NCBI RefSeq assembly: GCF_004135605.1
Contig: NZ_SDPT01000002.1
Span: 744,001-808,000, forward strand
DNA from: Sphingomonas desiccabilis
Lineage (GTDB): Bacteria > Pseudomonadota > Alphaproteobacteria > Sphingomonadales > Sphingomonadaceae
Direction: 5' to 3'
DNA length: 64,000 nucleotides
Below, in pieces: positions 59,058 to 64,000 of this stretch (the stretch's first letter is position 1; each line of letters starts with the position of its first letter). Position numbers and translations under genes: made by a program. The notes beneath the pieces are model-generated. The model made no database searches and was not told where the DNA came from. It worked only from the letters and a program-made list of their open reading frames with translations.

Positions 59058-60763
59058 TCGTCGTCGTCGCGCCCCCGATGACTCAGCGCCAGGGTGATGG
59101 CGGCCGGCATTCGCTGGTCGCCATCGCCCACGTGCGGCTGATGATCGTGCTGCTGCTGTTCGCGGCGGGCGTGGCGATGGTGCTGCTCCGGCTGGCGACG
59201 CTCGCCATCTCGACCTCGCCCGCATCGTCGCGCGACGCGGCGGCGGCGCTGGTGCCGTTGCGCGCCGACCTCGTCGACCGCAACGGGGCGCCGCTTGCCC
59301 GTACCATCGATGCCTGGTCCATCGCGGTGCGGCCGAACAAGGTGATCGGCGACAAGGCGCTGCTCGCCGAGCAGCTGGCGGCCGTCCTTCCCGAGCATGA
59401 CGTCGGCTACTACCGCCGCATTCTCGGGGGCGACGCGACCTTCCGCTATCTGCGCCGCCGCGCGCTGCCGGAGCTGGTGGGGCAGGTGAATGCGCTGGGC
59501 GAGCCCGGCATCGTCTTCGCGCGCGAGCCGGAGCGGCTGTATCCGCAGTCCACGCTGGCCGCCCATGCGCTCGGCTATCTCGACATGGACGGCCGCGGCA
59601 TGCGCGGCATGGAGCGCTATCTCGATACCCGCCTGACCGACCCGGCAGAGCGCGGCCAGCCGGTCGCGCTGTCCCTCGACGTGCGTGTCCAGGCGGCGCT
59701 GGAGAGCGAGCTCAGCCAGGCGATGGCGCGCTTCCAGGCGGTCGGCGCTGCCGGCGTCATCCTGGACGTCGATTCGGGGGAGGTGATGGCGATCACCTCG
59801 CTTCCCACTTTCAATCCCAACAAGGTGACGAGCGGCGGGTCCGAGCTCAACATCCCCACCCAGGGCGTCTACGAGCTCGGCTCGACCTTCAAGCCGCTGA
59901 CGGTCGCCGCCGCGATCGAGACCGGCGTCGCGAGCTCGATGAGCAAGCGCTACGACGCGACCGTGCCGCTGCAGGTCGGCCGGTTCCGCATCCACGACGA
60001 CCATGCCGAGCGCCGCTGGCTCAACATCCCGGAGACGCTGGTCCACTCGTCCAACATCGCCACCGCCCGTATCGCCGACGAGATGGGCGAGGCGCGGATG
60101 CGCACGCTCTTCCGCAGCCTGGGCTTCGACACGCCGCCCAGCATCGAGATCGAGAAGGCGCGCCCGATCTGGCCGACCTTCTGGGCGCGCACCACGACCA
60201 TGACCTCCGCCTATGGCCATGGCATCGCGGTGACGCCGCTGCACCTCGCGACGGCCTATGCGACCATGGTCAACGGCGGCATCTGGCGCCCGGCGACGCT
60301 GCTCAAGCGCGAACCGGGCACGGTGCCCAAGGGGCGGCGCGTGTTCAGCCAAGCGACCAGCGACCGCATGCGCCAGCTGCTGCGGCTGGTGGTGCTGGAA
60401 GGCACCGGCCGGCGCGGCGAGGCTCCGGGTTTCCGCGTCGGCGCCAAGACCGGCACGGCCGAGCGGGTGTCGGGCGGCGGCTATTCCAAGAAGGTCAACG
60501 TCTCGACCTTTGCGGCGGTCTTCCCCATGGATCATCCGCGCTATGTGGTGATCGCGATGCTCGACTCGCCCAAGGGGACGAAGGAAACCTATGGCTTCAC
60601 CAGCGCCGCCTGGACGGCCGCGCCGGTGGCCTCGCGGGTGATCAGCCGCACGGGGCCGCTGCTGGGGGTGATCCCGGATGCGCGGGCCGACGTCGACACG
60701 AGCGAACTGCGCGGGCTGCTCTGGCGCCCGTCCAGCCAAGACAAGAGTGCGGGACCGGAATGA
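59054..60763 (+). CDS. ftsI: division-specific peptidoglycan transpeptidase (PBP3)
   Basis: 569 residues. One N-terminal membrane helix (LMIVLLLFAAGVAMVLL), then a PBP dimer domain and the transpeptidase. Active site: Ser277-Thr-Phe-Lys280 in ELGSTFKPL, Ser332-Ser-Asn334 and Lys465-Thr-Gly467 in GAKTGTAE. It crosslinks septal peptidoglycan and is the target of several beta-lactams. GTG start overlapping ftsL. Confidence 0.96.
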   Translation: MIVVVAPPMTQRQGDGGRHSLVAIAHVRLMIVLLLFAAGVAMVLLRLATLAISTSPASSRDAAAALVPLRADLVDRNGAPLARTIDAWSIAVRPNKVIGDKALLAEQLAAVLPEHDVGYYRRILGGDATFRYLRRRALPELVGQVNALGEPGIVFAREPERLYPQSTLAAHALGYLDMDGRGMRGMERYLDTRLTDPAERGQPVALSLDVRVQAALESELSQAMARFQAVGAAGVILDVDSGEVMAITSLPTFNPNKVTSGGSELNIPTQGVYELGSTFKPLTVAAAIETGVASSMSKRYDATVPLQVGRFRIHDDHAERRWLNIPETLVHSSNIATARIADEMGEARMRTLFRSLGFDTPPSIEIEKARPIWPTFWARTTTMTSAYGHGIAVTPLHLATAYATMVNGGIWRPATLLKREPGTVPKGRRVFSQATSDRMRQLLRLVVLEGTGRRGEAPGFRVGAKTGTAERVSGGGYSKKVNVSTFAAVFPMDHPRYVVIAMLDSPKGTKETYGFTSAAWTAAPVASRVISRTGPLLGVIPDARADVDTSELRGLLWRPSSQDKSAGPE

Positions 60764-62181
60764 AGTTGGGAACTCTCCTCGGCACCGAAGGCGGCCCGGC
60801 CGTCACGGGATTCGCCATCGACCATCGCAAGGTGGCCCCGGGCACGGTCTTCGGCGCGTTCGAGGGTGCGACGGTGAATGGCGAGGATTTCATTCCCGCG
60901 GCCGTCGCCGCCGGGGCCATCGCGGTGGTCGCGCGGCCGGAGGCGGTGGTCGAGGGCGCGGTGCACATCGCCGACCGCAACCCGCGCGAGCGCTTCGCCC
61001 GCCTCGCGGCCGCGTTCTTCGCGCCCTTCCCGGGAACCGCCGTCGCGGTGACCGGCACCAACGGCAAGACCTCGACGGTCGAGCTTACCCGCCAGCTGTG
61101 GCGCATGCAGGGGCACCACGCGGCCTCGATCGGCACGCTAGGCGTTACCACCGCCGACGATCGCGTCTCGACCGGCCTCACCACGCCCGACGTGGTGACG
61201 TTCCTTTCTAACGTCGCCGGCCTCGCCCGCGAGGGCGTGACCCATGTCGCCTTCGAGGCTTCGAGCCACGGCCTTTCGCAATATCGCACCGAGGGCCTGC
61301 CGGTTCGCGCCGCCGCCTTCACCAACCTCAGCCGCGACCACCTCGACTATCACGGCGACATGGCGACCTATTTCACCGCCAAGCTGCGCCTCTTCTCCGA
61401 AGTGCTCGACCCGGACGGCACGGCCGTCGTGTGGGTGGACGATCCCCACGCCGATCGCGTGATCGACCTCGCCCGCATGCGCGGCAACCGGCTGCTCACG
61501 GTGGGCGAGCATGGCGAGACGCTGCGCCTCGTCGGGCGCGACCCCACCTTGCTGGGTCAGACGCTCATGATCGAGGCGGAAGGGGAGACCCACAAGGTCA
61601 ACCTGCCGCTGATCGGCGCCTATCAGGCCGCCAACGCACTCACCGCCGCCGCGCTGGTGCTGGCCACCGGCGGCGATCTCAAGGCGACGCTCGCCGGCCT
61701 GTCCCGGCTCCAGCCCGTGCGCGGCCGGCTGGAGCGCGCCGTCATCACCCGCAGCGGCGCGCCGGTGTATGTCGACTATGCGCACACCCCGGACGCGCTC
61801 GAGGCGGCGATCGCGGCGCTGAAGCCCCATGCCGCCGGCCGGCTGATCGTCGTGTTCGGTGCCGGCGGCGACCGCGACACCGGCAAGCGCAAGCCGATGG
61901 GGGCCGCGGCCGCCGCCGGAGCCGACCTGGTGATCGTCACCGACGACAACCCCCGCAGCGAGGATCCGGCCGCCATCCGCGCCCAGGTGCTCGAAGGGGC
62001 TCCGGCCGCCCGCGAGATCGGCGGCCGCCGCGATGCGATCGCTGCGGCCATCGCGGAAGCCGGGCCCGAGGACATCGTGCTGCTCGCCGGCAAGGGGCAC
62101 GAACAGGGGCAGATCGTCGGGGATTTGGTGCTGCCGTTCGACGACGTGGCGGTGGCCCGGGAGTGTGCGGAGACGGCATGA
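60760..62181 (+). CDS. murE: UDP-MurNAc-tripeptide synthetase
   Basis: 473 residues. The Mur-ligase P-loop is GTNGKTSTVEL (residues 99-109); the carbamylated-Lys segment and YVDYAHTPDALEAAI follow. DDNPRSEDP carries the DNPR motif that selects meso-diaminopimelate, as expected in Gram-negative bacteria. ATG overlaps the ftsI stop. Confidence 0.97.
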   Translation: MKLGTLLGTEGGPAVTGFAIDHRKVAPGTVFGAFEGATVNGEDFIPAAVAAGAIAVVARPEAVVEGAVHIADRNPRERFARLAAAFFAPFPGTAVAVTGTNGKTSTVELTRQLWRMQGHHAASIGTLGVTTADDRVSTGLTTPDVVTFLSNVAGLAREGVTHVAFEASSHGLSQYRTEGLPVRAAAFTNLSRDHLDYHGDMATYFTAKLRLFSEVLDPDGTAVVWVDDPHADRVIDLARMRGNRLLTVGEHGETLRLVGRDPTLLGQTLMIEAEGETHKVNLPLIGAYQAANALTAAALVLATGGDLKATLAGLSRLQPVRGRLERAVITRSGAPVYVDYAHTPDALEAAIAALKPHAAGRLIVVFGAGGDRDTGKRKPMGAAAAAGADLVIVTDDNPRSEDPAAIRAQVLEGAPAAREIGGRRDAIAAAIAEAGPEDIVLLAGKGHEQGQIVGDLVLPFDDVAVARECAETA

Positions 62182-63548
62182 AACCCTTGTGGACCTCGGC
62201 CGAGATCGCGGCTGCCACCGGCGGCACCGCCTCGGCCGAATTCGCCGCCAGCGGCGTCACCTTCGATTCGCGGGAGGTGGCACCCGGAGACCTGTTCGTC
62301 GCGCTGAGCGGTGAGGCGACCGACGGCCACCGCTTCCTCGACGGGGCCTTTGCCCGTGGTGCCGCCGGCGCGCTGGTATCGGTCGAGACGCCGCATCCGA
62401 GTGTCCGGGTGGCGGACACCACGGCCGGACTCGAGGCACTGGCCCGTGCCGCCCGCGCCCGCACGGATGCGACCGTGATCGGCGTCACCGGCTCGGTCGG
62501 CAAGACCGGCACCAAGGAGGCGTTGTTCGCGGCCCTCGACCGCGCGTCTCCGGGCAGCGCGCACCGCTCGGTCAAGAGCTACAACAACCACACCGGCGTG
62601 CCCCTGAGCCTCGCGCGCATGCCGGCGGCGACCCGCTTCGGCGTGTTCGAGATGGGGATGAACCACGCGGGCGAACTGGCGGCGCTCACCCGCATCGTGC
62701 GCCCGCACATCGCGGTCGTCACCACCATCGCCCCGGCGCACACCGCCTTCTTCCCCTCCGAAGCGGCCATCGCCGACGCCAAGGGGGAGATCTTCCAGGG
62801 CCTGGAAGCCGGCGGCACCGCCATCATCCCCTTCGACAGCCCTCATCGCGACCGGCTGATCGCCGCGGCCCGCCCGCATGCGGGCCGGATCGTCACCTTC
62901 GGGCTGGGCGAGGGTGCGGACGTGCGCGCGGTCGAGCATGTCGCGATCGGCACCGGCGGCACCTTCGTCATCGCGCAGTTGGGGGACCGCGAGCTCAGCT
63001 TCACCCTGGCGCCTCCCGGCGTGCATTGGGTCGCGAACGCGATGGCCGTGCTCGCGGCGGTCGATGCGGCCGGCGGCGACCTCGCCCAGGCCGGCCTCGC
63101 GCTCGCGGACCTGCCGGGCCTTCCTGGCCGCGGCGCGCGCACCGAAATCGCGATCGGCGAGGGCAGCGCGCTGCTGATCGACGAGAGCTACAACGCCAAT
63201 CCGGCCTCAATGCGCGCGACGCTCAAGGTGCTTGCCGAGGAACCGGGCCGCAGGCTCGCGGTGCTCGGCGAAATGCGCGAGCTCGGCGAGGCGAGCGACC
63301 GCTTCCATGCCGAGCTGGCGGGGCCCCTCGGCGAAGCGGGGGTTTCCCACGCCATATTGGTGGGCGCGGGCATGAAGGCCCTTGCCGAAGCCCTTGAGGG
63401 CACGGTCGATTTCGTCCATGTGCCCGACGCCGCTGCCGCGCAGGAGCGCCTTCTGGCGCTGCTTGCGCCGGGCGACGCGGTTCTCGTCAAGGGCTCGAAT
63501 GGGGTGGGGCTGGCAGCCGTGGTCGCGGCGCTGGCGGAAAGAGGCTGA
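62178..63548 (+). CDS. murF: UDP-MurNAc-tripeptide-D-Ala-D-Ala ligase
   Basis: 456 residues. ATP site [15 protein letters not shown], then [30 protein letters not shown] and [15 protein letters not shown]. It adds D-Ala-D-Ala to complete the UDP-MurNAc-pentapeptide. ATGA overlap with murE and TGATG with mraY. Confidence 0.97.
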   Translation: MKPLWTSAEIAAATGGTASAEFAASGVTFDSREVAPGDLFVALSGEATDGHRFLDGAFARGAAGALVSVETPHPSVRVADTTAGLEALARAARARTDATVIGVTGSVGKTGTKEALFAALDRASPGSAHRSVKSYNNHTGVPLSLARMPAATRFGVFEMGMNHAGELAALTRIVRPHIAVVTTIAPAHTAFFPSEAAIADAKGEIFQGLEAGGTAIIPFDSPHRDRLIAAARPHAGRIVTFGLGEGADVRAVEHVAIGTGGTFVIAQLGDRELSFTLAPPGVHWVANAMAVLAAVDAAGGDLAQAGLALADLPGLPGRGARTEIAIGEGSALLIDESYNANPASMRATLKVLAEEPGRRLAVLGEMRELGEASDRFHAELAGPLGEAGVSHAILVGAGMKALAEALEGTVDFVHVPDAAAAQERLLALLAPGDAVLVKGSNGVGLAAVVAALAERG

Positions 63549-64000
63549 TGCTGTATCTGATCGCCGAGACGCTGGGGTTTCCGGGCGTCCTGAACCTCGT
63601 CCGCTATCTGAGCTTCCGCAGCGGCGGTGCCGTTGCGACCGCGCTGCTGCTGGGGCTCATCATCGGCCCGTGGTTCATCGGCTGGCTGCGCGTCCGCCAG
63701 GGCAAGGGGCAGCCGATCCGCACCGACGGGCCGCAGACCCATCTCGCCAAGGTCGGCACGCCCACCATGGGCGGCCTGATGATCCTTACCTCGATGACGC
63801 TGTCCATCCTGCTGTGGATGGACCTGCGCAACCCGTTCGTCTGGGCGTGCCTGTTCGTGACGCTGGGCTTTGCGGCGATTGGCTTCCTCGACGACTATGA
63901 CAAGGTGCGCAAGGCGAGCACCGCGGGCGTGCCCGGCCGGATCCGCCTGCTGCTGGAATTCGTGATCGCCGGTATCGCCAGCTGGCTGATCATCCGCGAG
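63548..64000 (+). CDS. mraY: phospho-MurNAc-pentapeptide transferase, N-terminal part
   Basis: The first 151 codons of MraY, cut by the right edge. Membrane helices, KVGTPTMGG and the catalytic Asp pair in [10 protein letters not shown] are present. It transfers phospho-MurNAc-pentapeptide to undecaprenyl phosphate to make lipid I. Confidence 0.97.
   Translation, partial: MLYLIAETLGFPGVLNLVRYLSFRSGGAVATALLLGLIIGPWFIGWLRVRQGKGQPIRTDGPQTHLAKVGTPTMGGLMILTSMTLSILLWMDLRNPFVWACLFVTLGFAAIGFLDDYDKVRKASTAGVPGRIRLLLEFVIAGIASWLIIRE

Overview
The window is GC-rich chromosomal DNA of an alphaproteobacterium, most likely Sphingomonas or a close relative in the Sphingomonadaceae. This rests on the gene families (class I PHA synthase with phasins, a short-N-terminus bifunctional Rsh enzyme, MidA-type methyltransferase next to Lgt, DUF2093 protein, orphan IorB-type molybdoenzyme subunit), on neighbourhoods such as xseB-ispA and the mraZ-rsmH-ftsL-ftsI-murE-murF-mraY cluster, and on the intergenic palindromes described below. 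About 63 protein genes cover over 90% of the sequence. I saw no rRNA, tRNA, CRISPR array, prophage, transposase or integrase. It reads as core chromosome with a few accessory patches.

Layout. 1-1790: tgt, a small membrane protein and the start of a secreted protein (minus), plus a tiny zinc-ribbon protein (plus). 1992-5180: minus-strand operon lgt > midA-like methyltransferase > GNAT > pgeF, every junction overlapping. 5294-9341: orphan molybdopterin subunit, hemH and phaB (plus). 9447-15337: envelope and housekeeping genes (glycine-zipper protein, phytase-like esterase, rpmB, tadA, OmpA lipoprotein, CorC-type CBS protein, HhH protein). 15418-22618: purD and xseA with overlapping divergent start codons, then DUF2093, M23 lipoprotein, SodC, CocE-type hydrolase and MTA phosphorylase. 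22859-26454: GNAT, a possible sRNA and acnA (minus). 26689-32509: phosphatase, nnrD and a small glycosylation set (GT2, methyltransferase, GtrA, GT-C-like membrane protein). 32516-36397: thioesterase, rsh and aminotransferase (minus). 36569-41276: phaC, phasin, clpS, murA. 41432-44070: xseB > ispA > coaD and a CDF transporter (minus). 44188-50752: semialdehyde dehydrogenase, EmrAB-NodT type tripartite efflux operon, second phasin. 50839-56539: modABC, TonB receptor, cysK, small membrane protein. 56897-64000: the dcw (division and cell wall) cluster, running off the right edge inside mraY.

Themes. PHA storage is spread over four loci (phaB, phaC, two phasins), and the phasin promoter region carries three TGC-N3-GCA motifs like the sites bound by the PHA repressor PhaR. 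The peptidoglycan genes at the right end are translationally coupled and preceded by three TGGGN repeats with 10-bp period, the known MraZ operator pattern. At least three families of dispersed imperfect palindromes, each made of two ~26-27 nt inverted arms with an internal hairpin, sit almost only between converging genes. One further half-repeat abuts the 5' end of the efflux MFS gene, which has no recognisable start codon.

I found no clear new multi-gene system. The most checkable unusual items are the palindrome families, the overlapping purD/xseA start codons, a Shine-Dalgarno-sequestering stem-loop before the CocE-type hydrolase, the PhaR-like sites, a candidate sRNA downstream of acnA, the start-less MFS gene and the GT-C/GtrA/GT2 set.
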